Source: Chitinophaga cymbidii (GTDB lineage: Bacteria > Bacteroidota > Bacteroidia > Chitinophagales > Chitinophagaceae). Taken from it: a DNA stretch of 64,000 nt. Where the stretch lies: contig NZ_BKAU01000005.1 of the NCBI RefSeq assembly GCF_007992715.1, forward strand, positions 868,001 to 932,000, read 5' to 3'. Position 1 is the stretch's first letter; each line of letters begins with the position of its first letter. Below, one piece after another: positions 7,845-15,513 of the stretch. A program made the translations under genes and the position numbers. The notes beneath the pieces are model-generated. The model had not been told where the DNA came from. It did no database searches and was given only the letters and a program-made list of their open reading frames with translations.

Positions 7845-8230
7845 TCCACCAATTTTTTAGTGAAACTTGATGAAAACTATTCTAACAGTAACTTTCAATT
7901 CCATTGCAAAGTCACAATTTGGAATTCATAATCCACCTATTTTCCCACATGAAGGGGGAAAGTGGATTCATTAAATACTTATGTATAAATTTATCGCAAT
8001 TCAATCAAAATCAATTGCCCCATATGCAGCGATCCTGTGCCAAGTTATGTACCGATGGTTATAGAAGTGGCAAATTGAAGTATTCGAGTCACCCGATTCC
8101 GCTGTCTGATCGTCTTTATGTTCAGAAAGCCCAAATCCAAAAGAAACTTGGAATGTAAAGGGAAATCCCAATATTACGAGGTAAATGAAGTCGTCACAGT
8201 GATATTATTAAAATTTTAGAATAGAGAACG
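7845..8230. other. Intergenic region with a repeated motif and hairpin
   Basis: No convincing gene is seen in this 386-bp AT-rich gap. The motif TAATCCACC(A/T)ATTTT occurs at 7842-7856 and 7929-7943. The second copy forms one side of an imperfect hairpin: AATCCAC (7930-7936) and TTTCCC (7941-7946) pair with GGGAAA (7956-7961) and GTGGATT (7962-7968). An 84-codon frame at 7904-8158 has a composition unlike protein and was not called. Confidence 0.5.
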
Positions 8231-9385
8231 ATGGAAGCAACCCAGAAAGCAATTTGTTATAACTGTTCCAAACCTCTAGGACTGACCGGGTATTTTTGCG
8301 GTGGATGCCTGACACAAGTTAAGTGCAAATCTTGTAGTTCACCATTGGAAAAAGATGATGCAGGCTGTGTCAATTGCGGAGTTCCCAAAGAGGTTAAAAC
8401 CAATGCCACATCAAATACAAACACATTTCGAATGCATGAAAGCGCTGGAGAAAGAATCATAGATGCAACATTTAGTGATAATGCAGCCAAAGAATTAGCA
8501 GGCATAATAAAAGAAAATTATGCTGTAAGATTAGGGAGCCAGCAGATTGGTAATTTAACTCAGTTGCCTACAACCAATGAAATCAACCCACTGGTTGACA
8601 CTTTTCAAAATGCAGAAGTTATAACACCGGAATCAAGTGTTCCGTCTCCAACCGATAGTTCAGAGTTATTACATATTGATGACGTAGAACGTTCACTAGA
8701 TTGTTCAGAAAAACATTGGATTCTTATTTACGCTTTTTATATAAGTGAGTATGGTAAAAACACGTTCAATAAGGGATCTGTACAAAAACGATATAAAGAA
8801 TCAAGAGATGCTGACTCAAGAATGTCTAACTTCTCTAATAGATGGAAAAGTCTGTTCCCTGACTTAATTAAAACCATAAGAACCGATGAGTTGAGATTAA
8901 CTGACAAAGGAATAAACACAGCAAAGGACCTTATTGCGGGTAAATGGGTTTCGCAAGCAAGTACGGCCACAGGTGGCAAAAAATCCAAGGGAAAAAAGGA
9001 AGAAGATGAAGGAGGAAAAAGACAGGTTGTCAGAAAATCATCCAATAGCTCAACTGGCTCAAAAAGATTAACCAATATTGATTTCTATCCTTCAGGACAG
9101 GAAAGTCTTGAAGTTTTTTTCAAGAAATTTGCAGTGAAAAATGACAATGAGAGAAACTTGCTCTTTGTGTATTATTTTCAAGAAATATTAAAAAACGCTA
9201 ATATTACTTTGGATCATCTATATACATGCTATGACCATCTTAATCTCAGGATTCCCGAAAATATGGATAAAAGTATAGGCAACACCAAGTCAAGAACTGG
9301 TTGGGTGGAAACAAAAGACAGGTTGAATTTGGCCTTAACAACCGCAGGTAGGAATAAAATGAAGTTTTGGGATAAAAAGAGTTAA
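8231..9385 (+). CDS. Zinc-ribbon protein with two winged-helix-like domains
   Basis: The 384-aa product opens with two zinc ribbons made of four CxxC pairs (Cys9/12, 23/26, 32/35, 46/49). After a polar linker come two copies of an alpha-rich domain that looks like a winged helix: about 150-245 (SEKHWILIYAFYISEYG ... LRLTDKGINTAKDL) and about 290-383 (NERNLLFVYYFQEILKNAN ... LNLALTTAGRNKM). They are separated by a Gly/Lys-rich linker (about 247-285). A related copy starts the next protein. The stop is 2 bp before the next start, so the two are surely co-translated. No catalytic motif is seen. DNA or RNA binding is inferred. Not recognised as a named family. Confidence 0.8.
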   Translation: MEATQKAICYNCSKPLGLTGYFCGGCLTQVKCKSCSSPLEKDDAGCVNCGVPKEVKTNATSNTNTFRMHESAGERIIDATFSDNAAKELAGIIKENYAVRLGSQQIGNLTQLPTTNEINPLVDTFQNAEVITPESSVPSPTDSSELLHIDDVERSLDCSEKHWILIYAFYISEYGKNTFNKGSVQKRYKESRDADSRMSNFSNRWKSLFPDLIKTIRTDELRLTDKGINTAKDLIAGKWVSQASTATGGKKSKGKKEEDEGGKRQVVRKSSNSSTGSKRLTNIDFYPSGQESLEVFFKKFAVKNDNERNLLFVYYFQEILKNANITLDHLYTCYDHLNLRIPENMDKSIGNTKSRTGWVETKDRLNLALTTAGRNKMKFWDKKS

Positions 9386-9387
9386 AT

Positions 9388-10131
9388 ATGACCTTAGATC
9401 AATTTATTCGTAAAGTACCTGAATTTGATGCCCTTTCTGCTGGAAACAAGATTGAATATTTTACATACTATTTAACCGTATCGAAAGGTGCAGAAGGTAT
9501 TAAAGCGAAAGATATTGACGATTGCTTTGATGTTTTAAAAACGCCCAAATATTCAAATTCCCGTCAATACCTGGCGACACATTCAAAAAAAGCGAAGGGC
9601 AAAATACCTAAGTTCATCTTTCAAAAGGGACTTTATCATTTAGAAAGAAGAAGAAGGACTGAAATTGATAAAGTATTGGGGACGCCTAAGCCCATTGCGC
9701 CAAGTGACAACTATTTTCCGTTAGAACTATTCAAAGGTACACGTGGTTATTTAGAAAGTATTGCCGGGCAAGCCGCAGCCTGCTATGATCATGGTCTTTT
9801 CGATGCCTGCTCGGTAATGACCAGAAAGTTGCTTGAGGTATTAATTATAGAAGCCTTTGAACGACATGGGATATCGGAAAATATAAAGAATGGTGCAGGG
9901 AACTTTTATTATTTGAGTGACCTGATAAATCATTTCATAAATGAAACCAACTGGAATATTGGCCGAAATGCAAAGTCCTCTTTACCTAAACTAAAGCAAA
10001 TGGGCGATTTGAGTGCGCACAATAGACGTTTTTTTGCCAAAAAAATAGACGTTGATAAACAAAAGGATGATTTAAGAATTGTGCTTGAAGAGCTTATTCA
10101 TCTTATTGATTATACTAATTGGGAAAAATAG
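9388..10131 (+). CDS. Winged-helix-like plus DUF4145-like protein
   Basis: The 247-aa product begins with the same alpha-rich module as its upstream partner (about residues 15-95: NKIEYFTYYLTVSKGAEGI ... FQKGLYHLERRRRTEI). The second half (about 110-245) resembles DUF4145: AAACYDHGLFDACSVMTRKLLE, a YLSDLINHF helix, LPKLKQMGDLSAHNRRF, then a final LEELIHLI helix. DUF4145 domains are HEPN-like helical bundles frequently attached to restriction enzymes. Here the usual Arg of the HEPN R...H motif is a Lys, so RNase activity is doubtful. It forms a tight two-gene operon with the zinc-ribbon protein. A role in anti-phage defence is a guess from domain company. Confidence 0.8.
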   Translation: MTLDQFIRKVPEFDALSAGNKIEYFTYYLTVSKGAEGIKAKDIDDCFDVLKTPKYSNSRQYLATHSKKAKGKIPKFIFQKGLYHLERRRRTEIDKVLGTPKPIAPSDNYFPLELFKGTRGYLESIAGQAAACYDHGLFDACSVMTRKLLEVLIIEAFERHGISENIKNGAGNFYYLSDLINHFINETNWNIGRNAKSSLPKLKQMGDLSAHNRRFFAKKIDVDKQKDDLRIVLEELIHLIDYTNWEK

Positions 10132-10280
10132 TTTTTACTGCTTATTAGCATTCGAACCGATATTAAGTAGTGTTTTTACGCGAATGTAGAGCCATGAACA
10201 GCGTTTCGGAAGAAGAATATATTTATACTTGTAACCTTTGCCAGCAAGGCAAAAGCTACTAACTCCTAATCTCAATAATT

Positions 10281-11069
10281 ATGTATACGTACTCTCCCCA
10301 GCATTCACCCTCTATCTATTTCAATTGCCGAATTAACAAAAAAGCCGTATTAATCTCACAACAGATCAAAATACCTTATTCTACGCCTTCTACTTTTTAC
10401 TCGGTTCTAAACTGGAACGCGGGTGAATCATATTCTAGTGGATATGCGGGATTTCAGCAATTGGAGAATGGAGATAAAACGGCCCATTTCTCATTATGGA
10501 GCTTGGAAGAAGATCATCCGCAATTCAAACCTGTTAGACAAGTTGAGGGTGGAATTTTTGACCCTTTTACAAATGAAAAAAGGGGAAGAAAATTTGTTGC
10601 CCCCTTTGATTTTATGGAAAATGTATGGTACAAATTTGATATAGAAATAACACATCCTGATGCGAACAACACAATATACAGTTTTGTAATAACTAATGTG
10701 CAAAACGGAGAAAGCATTCAAATCGTAGAAATGAACTACCCTGTGCCTATTTCTGCATTCTTACGGTGCGTTTCTTGAGGATTTTGGTTACAATAATTAT
10801 TCATCGCGCGAAATGCACATCAAGCAAGGAATGCTTAGAGAATCGAAAAATGGCGATATTATAAATTGGGGACAACAAGAATTGAGTTTCAGTAGCGAAG
10901 GCGAAATGAATTTAAACGGAGGTGCGACAGATAGTTATCTATTTCTACAAAGTGGCGATGGCATAGAACTGTCTACGCCTAACTACACAACTTTTCGGGA
11001 TCCCAGCTACACTTAACAGCTTTCACTAGCAATGCTTCACAAGTGCTTTTATCTCCAAAACTAAGATAA
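10281..11069 (+). pseudogene. DUF3472-like gene with two frameshifts
   Basis: The first segment (10281-10778) reads as a DUF3472-like sandwich protein (SVLNWNAGESYSSGYAGFQ, FSLWSLEEDHPQF, APFDFMENVWYKFDIEI). It stops early, yet the +1 frame continues the domain without a break: SYGAFLEDFGYNNYSSREMH, leading into the frame at 10813-11016. Near 11000 the first frame takes over again and ends with SPKLR at 11069. Two offsetting single-base indels therefore best explain the locus, as a decayed gene or an assembly error. No signal peptide is visible, unlike many DUF3472 proteins. It lies 28 bp ahead of the HNH nuclease gene. Confidence 0.7.
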
Positions 11070-11097
11070 GAACCTGCTACACAAAAAATACTATACC

Positions 11098-11970
11098 GTG
11101 TTTAAAGCAACAGATATTCACTGGGTAAAAAATGTAAAGCGCAATGGCGGAACAGACTGGGCATATTACGAAAATGCAGACGATACAACCATTCACTTAA
11201 ACTTCTCCGACGATCAGCGAAAAGGGGCGGCTTTGGTTAGTCCAGGGGAAATTATATTATTATTTCAGCGTGTAGACAACCTCCCTGGCGTACCTAAGAG
11301 AACCTATCTGACACATCTCGTTACGCCGATAGATTCCGTCCTATACAAGGATTCAAATTCAAACCATCGCTTCCAATATATACGAAATGTAGCAATTATT
11401 GCAAGAGCAGAGCCCAGAACTGCAATATCTACAATCCCTAAGGAACTCAACTTCTACAAACCCCAATGGGGAAAGGTTTGTGATATACAACTACTTAACT
11501 CACTTAAACCCAGATATTCGATTCAGCAAGACGTCTGGACATACTTTTCTCAATACTTAAATCCCAACTTGGGGTCGCTACTGGACCAAGTGGAAATACC
11601 TGAAGAACTAATAGATGAGGATATATCAGTGAAGGAAGGTTCAGAACGCATTATATTGCTACAGCACTTAAGCCGTGAGCGAAACAAAATGATTGTAGGG
11701 CTCGCTAAATCTCGGGCCTTACGTCAAGGCGCAGGTTATATTCAATGCGAATGCTGCGGATTTGACTTTGCGCGACGGTACGGTTCCCATGGATCTAAAT
11801 TTATCGAATGTCACCACGGCATACCTATTGCAAGTGGCGGAGAGCGAATGACAAAAATTGAAGATTTGCATATGGTTTGCAGCAACTGTCACCGAATGTT
11901 ACATCGTAAGACTGATCAAGGAGTTTATCTCAGCATACAAGAACTTAAGACCTTATTACACTTGATCTGA
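11098..11970 (+). CDS. HNH endonuclease with N-terminal recognition-like domain
   Basis: The 290-aa product starts with GTG; no ATG lies in frame between the preceding stop (11062) and this codon. The C-terminal third holds an HNH/McrA-type nuclease: zinc ligands CECC at about 219-223, catalytic ECHHGIPIASGG with His239-His240, and the MVCSNCHRMLH motif. Residues 1-150 form a mixed alpha/beta domain (GTDWAYYENADDTTIHL, VSPGEIILLFQRV, TYLTHLVTPID) reminiscent of PUA/EVE-like readers found in modification-dependent restriction enzymes. That comparison is by eye only. No methyltransferase gene is nearby, which fits a type IV-like enzyme. Alternatively it could be a solitary homing-type nuclease. 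Confidence 0.8.
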   Translation: MFKATDIHWVKNVKRNGGTDWAYYENADDTTIHLNFSDDQRKGAALVSPGEIILLFQRVDNLPGVPKRTYLTHLVTPIDSVLYKDSNSNHRFQYIRNVAIIARAEPRTAISTIPKELNFYKPQWGKVCDIQLLNSLKPRYSIQQDVWTYFSQYLNPNLGSLLDQVEIPEELIDEDISVKEGSERIILLQHLSRERNKMIVGLAKSRALRQGAGYIQCECCGFDFARRYGSHGSKFIECHHGIPIASGGERMTKIEDLHMVCSNCHRMLHRKTDQGVYLSIQELKTLLHLI

Positions 11971-11979
11971 CGCTGCCCC

Positions 11980-12056
11980 TGAATCTTTTTCCTTTTGGAA
12001 TGCCTTTCCCTGCCCGGAGGACGTTTAAAAAGGAATGTAAAGATTCATATTTTTTT
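11980..12056 (+). terminator. Hairpin with T-run after the HNH gene
   Basis: TGAATCTTT (11980-11988) pairs with AAAGATTCA (12039-12047), with further partial pairing inside (CCTTTT with AAAAGG). It is followed by TATTTTTTT. It separates the rightward HNH gene from the leftward radical SAM operon. Confidence 0.5.
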
Positions 12057-12117
12057 ATGACGATGGTTCAGATGCAGTCCTATAGATATTGTAAGATCAA
12101 ATAGTAGCAACTACAAT

Positions 12118-13020
12118 TTATATGGATAAACTGTCTGCATTTATCGACAATAGCATTTGTTCAAGGCTATTGTAAGCATCAATTCGAATTCCTTCATTGC
12201 TGAAGGAATTGCGACGGTATTTTCCGTCTATACCAATAAAACCATAGTCGGTTTCTTGTTTTTGTCCAGAAAACAGGAAGGGTTGCTTAAGGAATTCTTC
12301 AGCATCAACAGAAGTGCGGATGGGTATTACTTGATAGTTCCTTTCAATCCAGTTGTTAAGCACGTCCCAATCATTTTCATTTAATACAAACTTACCCTTA
12401 TTTAACATAGGTAATAATAATAATTCAAAGGCACCATACTCTATAAGCATGATTTTAACATCTTCGAGATACGGTAAAGTTAATTTGTTAATAACAGTAT
12501 TAATCCCAAAAGGAACATGGCCTTTTAATAATCGTAATTTGGGAAGGAGGTCGTGAAGCTTCTTATTTCTTAATTGGCTATAAATAGGCTCTGGCCCGTC
12601 AATTGAAATTCTAACGAAAGATACATAATCTTTAATTTCCTCAATAAATTTCTCATTTAGATGATGCCCGTGCGTTGTTATGCTAATCCCCATGCCAGTT
12701 TCGAGCCAAATTTCTCTACATATGCTCACTATATCTGGATGCAAAGTTGGTTCTCCACCGCCTAATGCGACATCAAATGTACCCAACTTGTCTAGTTGCT
12801 TGCAATATTTTATAATATCGTTTTTGGAAAGAAACTTATCCTTTAGATTTACGTAACAATATGAGCAGGAAAAATCGCATTTATCGGTGATTGCTATGCT
12901 AATAGTACGTGGTGCTATACTGAACGCGGATTTCTCTATTTTAACTTCATCAAATAATATATGCAATCCACTTCTTCGACAGTAGTAGTGTAGTCCTTGT
13001 GGCTCAAACCTTAGTTTCAT
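12118..13020 (-). CDS. Radical SAM enzyme, last gene of the TIR-like operon
   Basis: The 300-aa product has the radical SAM [4Fe-4S] motif CDFSCSYC (Cys48, Cys52, Cys55), the GGGEPTLHP SAM-binding motif (about 87-95), ITTHGHHL and RISIDGPEP strands of the TIM barrel. No C-terminal cysteine cluster is present, so there is no SPASM domain. The ATG at 13020 is preferred over the one at 13038 because it overlaps the stop of the preceding gene as ATGA, implying translational coupling. The N-terminus (FEPQGLHYYCRRSGLH) precedes the barrel and may bind a substrate or partner. The reaction is unknown. It does not show viperin features. Genes upstream suggest work together with the 119-aa protein. Confidence 0.9.
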   Translation of the reverse strand: MKLRFEPQGLHYYCRRSGLHILFDEVKIEKSAFSIAPRTISIAITDKCDFSCSYCYVNLKDKFLSKNDIIKYCKQLDKLGTFDVALGGGEPTLHPDIVSICREIWLETGMGISITTHGHHLNEKFIEEIKDYVSFVRISIDGPEPIYSQLRNKKLHDLLPKLRLLKGHVPFGINTVINKLTLPYLEDVKIMLIEYGAFELLLLPMLNKGKFVLNENDWDVLNNWIERNYQVIPIRTSVDAEEFLKQPFLFSGQKQETDYGFIGIDGKYRRNSFSNEGIRIDAYNSLEQMLLSINADSLSI

Positions 13021-13376
13021 ATAATTGTGATTCTGCATTTTCCTGCAAATCTTAATAGCTTTATAATTCCTCCAAGATTATCCATTCTGAGCTTGGATAT
13101 TTTCAAATTCCCGTCTTCTATTTTGATGTCTGGATCGTTATCAATGCCTATGAAATATTCATCGTTAGTAATTCCAATATAACGGACATTCGGATCAAAT
13201 TCTTTTGCCCAATGATCATTAAAATCCTCTATTGATGCGTGACGCTCTTCCCAAGCTCCTAGAATGAAATCCTGGATCATTTCATAGTGCTTTTCTAAAT
13301 TTTTGGGCTCACTGAATTCTCCTATAATTGTTATATTGGAGGAATGCGAACTATTGAACTCTCGCCAGATTTTCAT
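13017..13376 (-). CDS. 119-aa partner protein, DUF6375-like N-terminus
   Basis: The product begins MKIWREFNSSHSSNITIIGEF, which from memory recalls DUF6375 proteins (MKIW...S.HS.N...IG.F). It continues with an acidic middle (FILGAWEERHASIEDFNDHW, DNDPDIKIEDG) and a final hydrophobic-basic segment. No catalytic motif is seen. Its stop overlaps the radical SAM start by 4 bp, and the TIR-like gene ends 24 bp upstream. It could be a substrate, carrier or dedicated partner of the radical SAM enzyme, but this is inference from gene order. The family match is unverified. Confidence 0.75.
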   Translation of the reverse strand: MKIWREFNSSHSSNITIIGEFSEPKNLEKHYEMIQDFILGAWEERHASIEDFNDHWAKEFDPNVRYIGITNDEYFIGIDNDPDIKIEDGNLKISKLRMDNLGGIIKLLRFAGKCRITII

Positions 13377-13400
13377 ATTATTTGATTTAATTTATAGTAA

Positions 13401-14546
13401 TTATTTGAACAATATAGTTTCTTCTGGGTTCCTAATTGCTGAAAGTATATTCTCGGCAACTTTATCAATTAGCTTTTGCCCCCAAAATGGATCGTGTACA
13501 TCGTAATATATCACTCTTATATGCTGCAAATCGAATGGTACATCTCCCTCATTTGATGATATTAAAACTACAGGCTTTTTCAATGCATGGGCAAGACCAA
13601 GCTCATAAAAAACATTAGCATTTCGTCCTGTCAATTCACCAATTAAAACCTTTGCAGTGTTTATTCCCTCCCATATTTGGTCAATTATTTTTCCGACTCC
13701 GAAAATTTCATTGTCGGCACGAATTGGCTTTAGCCCAGCTTTTTCTATAGCAGGTTCGTATATTTTTTTATAGTAATCTCCGATAGGACTAGCAAATGGC
13801 ATCATAACAAAGCAGCTGTCATCAGCAGAAAGACTCGTATTTCTACTAAGTTTTCTTATTTCTGAATCAGTATCAACAAGGGTCTTATCTCCTTCACTTG
13901 ATATATCTAGTAATCTATACTTATCACCAGTTTTTTCTACGAGTCTAGCAGTTGTAAGCGATGCTAGAAATATATCAATAAATTCAGTCAGTTTCTCCTG
14001 AGGAACTTTAAACGTCTCAATTAGAGCATTCTCGAAAAAAGTACGGTCAGGTAGATTCTCTCCCCGGTAATGTTTATATACCTCACTGATTACAGGAGCA
14101 TTTAAGATCGCTTGCCGATATCCTTTAACCTCATCATCTTGTGTTTGTGGTCTTAAAATTCTTTTCGATAAATCGGTCAGTTTAAACTGCTTCTGTCCTG
14201 TGCGCTCAAGAAAACCGTATTTAATTGCCGAACTAATCTCCACTGCAGGAGGACCTGATGAAACTCCTTTTACCCCAATATATTTTGAAACTTCAGCTTC
14301 TGATGTATCCTTACCTGCGTTTTGCTCTAAAATCGTTCGAGGAATTCTTAGCGATTTCTCAACCTCATGGCGAGGAAAATTGGAAGTTGGAGCCGGATTT
14401 TTTGGTCGATTGTTTTTTGAAGAATTATTCTTTTTTACCGTTTTTTTTGCTGCACTTTTCCTTCCTGCCTTTTTTGAAATTGTGTTTTTTGTAGTCGCTT
14501 TGTTAATTAATGCATTTTTATCCTTTAAATTTTTAGTTTCTACCAT
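13401..14546 (-). CDS. TIR/deoxyribosyltransferase-like effector with winged-helix region and lysine-rich tail
   Basis: The 381-aa product (ATG 14546 chosen over 14591) has three parts. Residues about 4-55 are Lys/Ser/Asn-rich (SKKAGRKSAAKKTVKKNN), like a histone-type nucleic-acid-binding tail. Residues about 60-215 are a DUF5343-like winged-helix region (VSKYIGVKGVSSGPPAVEI, YGFLERTGQKQFKLTDLSK). Residues about 245-375 are a TIR-like or nucleoside 2-deoxyribosyltransferase-like domain: CFVMMPFASPIGDYY, KPIRADNEIFGVGKI, GELTGRNANVFYELGLAHA with probable catalytic Glu315. Relatives act on NAD or nucleotides in several immune systems. First gene of a three-gene operon with the 119-aa and radical SAM proteins. 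NADase activity is inferred. Confidence 0.8.
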   Translation of the reverse strand: MVETKNLKDKNALINKATTKNTISKKAGRKSAAKKTVKKNNSSKNNRPKNPAPTSNFPRHEVEKSLRIPRTILEQNAGKDTSEAEVSKYIGVKGVSSGPPAVEISSAIKYGFLERTGQKQFKLTDLSKRILRPQTQDDEVKGYRQAILNAPVISEVYKHYRGENLPDRTFFENALIETFKVPQEKLTEFIDIFLASLTTARLVEKTGDKYRLLDISSEGDKTLVDTDSEIRKLSRNTSLSADDSCFVMMPFASPIGDYYKKIYEPAIEKAGLKPIRADNEIFGVGKIIDQIWEGINTAKVLIGELTGRNANVFYELGLAHALKKPVVLISSNEGDVPFDLQHIRVIYYDVHDPFWGQKLIDKVAENILSAIRNPEETILFK

Positions 14547-14591
14547 AAATGCCTTTTTACAATTTATAGATTTGGAATATATAATCAGCAT

Positions 14592-15335
14592 TGCCTCAGA
14601 GTATCGCCTATCAAATACACATGCAAAGTAATTATAATGAAATGAATCCTGAATTAGGAAATCCTGTTAGCGATATTTGTAGCTAATAATATTAAGGAAA
14701 ACTGGCTTATGAGGAGGATGAATCTCGTAAAGGTATAAATTCAGTTCGTGAAAGCTGATATTTGATCAGTAAATAATTGTAAGCGATTAAATTGCCGCAC
14801 TGACCTTAATAACCGATAGTGCATAATGCCATCATCCTTCCGTTGCCATGTCCTCTGGCCGGCGACATTCCTCTCGGAACGCAACCAGTGTTTTTGATAG
14901 GCAAGGGTTAGGGTTCTCGGCCTCGTCCCGCTGGGGCTCATAAAAGTGGACCGGAAGCCATTCCGCGATTCCCGTCTTGCTGATGTCTACATTGGGACCC
15001 CGGCAAAGTTCTCATCGAAGACAAGTATTTTGTACTAGAGATAATAGACACAACCACTTATCAAAAGCTAGGAGTGAAATATAGAGAAGAAGTGTGAAAT
15101 ACTGGCTTCGATGGAATACTGGTCAGAAATACTTTGATCCTAATGAAATTGAAGGAACTCATCTTGGTAATTTCCCGGTAACTAGCTACCGTATAGGCTT
15201 CCTGCGATATGCACAAAAGGAAACCCTGCAAAATGAGTATGCTATAGTTAGGAAAATGAGGCATTTCGAAGTGGAAAAATAAATAAGACGTTTTCGCTGA
15301 CTTCGAGCCTGAATGCCGTTTCAGGCGAAAATGAA
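14592..15335. other. Gene-poor junction between accessory block and tRNA-Pro
   Basis: About 740 bp without a convincing gene. The sequence GGGTTCTCGGCCTCGTCCCGCTGGGGCTCA (14911-14940, two overlapping halves) looks like a worn tRNA 3' end with T-arm and GGGGCTC acceptor strand, but no matching 5' half is visible. A 62-codon frame (15094-15282) has an ATG and a plausible composition but no recognisable family. It is followed by a hairpin: GCCTGAA (15307-15313) with TTCAGGC (15320-15326), extended by TTTTCGC and GCGAAAA. This region may be a scar of integration events. Confidence 0.4.
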
Positions 15336-15371
15336 AAAGGACGGGATAGCTTTGAAACTATCCTGTCCTTT
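15336..15371 (-). terminator. Rho-independent terminator downstream of tRNA-Pro
   Basis: Read on the minus strand, a 14-bp stem with one internal G-T wobble (arms at 15371-15358 and 15349-15336) encloses an 8-base loop. The second arm runs into a run of five T. It lies just after the tRNA 3' end. Confidence 0.8.
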
Positions 15372-15375
15372 AAAG

Positions 15376-15449
15376 TCGGGATGACTGGATTCGAACCAGC
15401 GGCCTCTTCGTCCCGAACGAAGCGCGCTACCGGGCTGCGCTACATCCCG
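15376..15449 (-). tRNA. tRNA-Pro (anticodon CGG)
   Basis: The minus strand folds as a complete 74-nt tRNA. The acceptor stem CGGGATG pairs with CATCCCG, with discriminator base A. A D-arm follows (GCGC...GCGC around CAGCCCGGTA). The anticodon stem is CTTCG/CGAAG with loop TTCGGGA, giving anticodon CGG (codon CCG). The T-arm is CTGG-TTCGAAT-CCAG. The CCA end is not encoded. The tRNA lies 64 bp downstream of queG in the same direction and borders the accessory block, tRNA 3' ends being frequent integration targets. Confidence 0.95.
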
Positions 15450-15513
15450 AATGGGCTGCAAATTTACTCTTTGCTTCCAAATTTCAAAAAATTATTTCCA
15501 AACCGCCCCTCCA

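Noticed and set aside
7904-8158. 84-codon frame in the intergenic gap
   Set aside because: Composition does not look coding and it overlaps a hairpin.
12118-13020. Viperin (pVip) identity for the radical SAM enzyme
   Set aside because: Only the general CxxxCxxC and GGEP motifs are present; the typical viperin sequence context was not seen.
15094-15282. 62-codon frame before tRNA-Pro
   Set aside because: No recognisable family, no promoter and it may be a fragment; mentioned only in the junction entry.
15376-15449. Attachment site repeat of tRNA-Pro within the window
   Set aside because: No second copy of the tRNA 3' end and no integrase was found.
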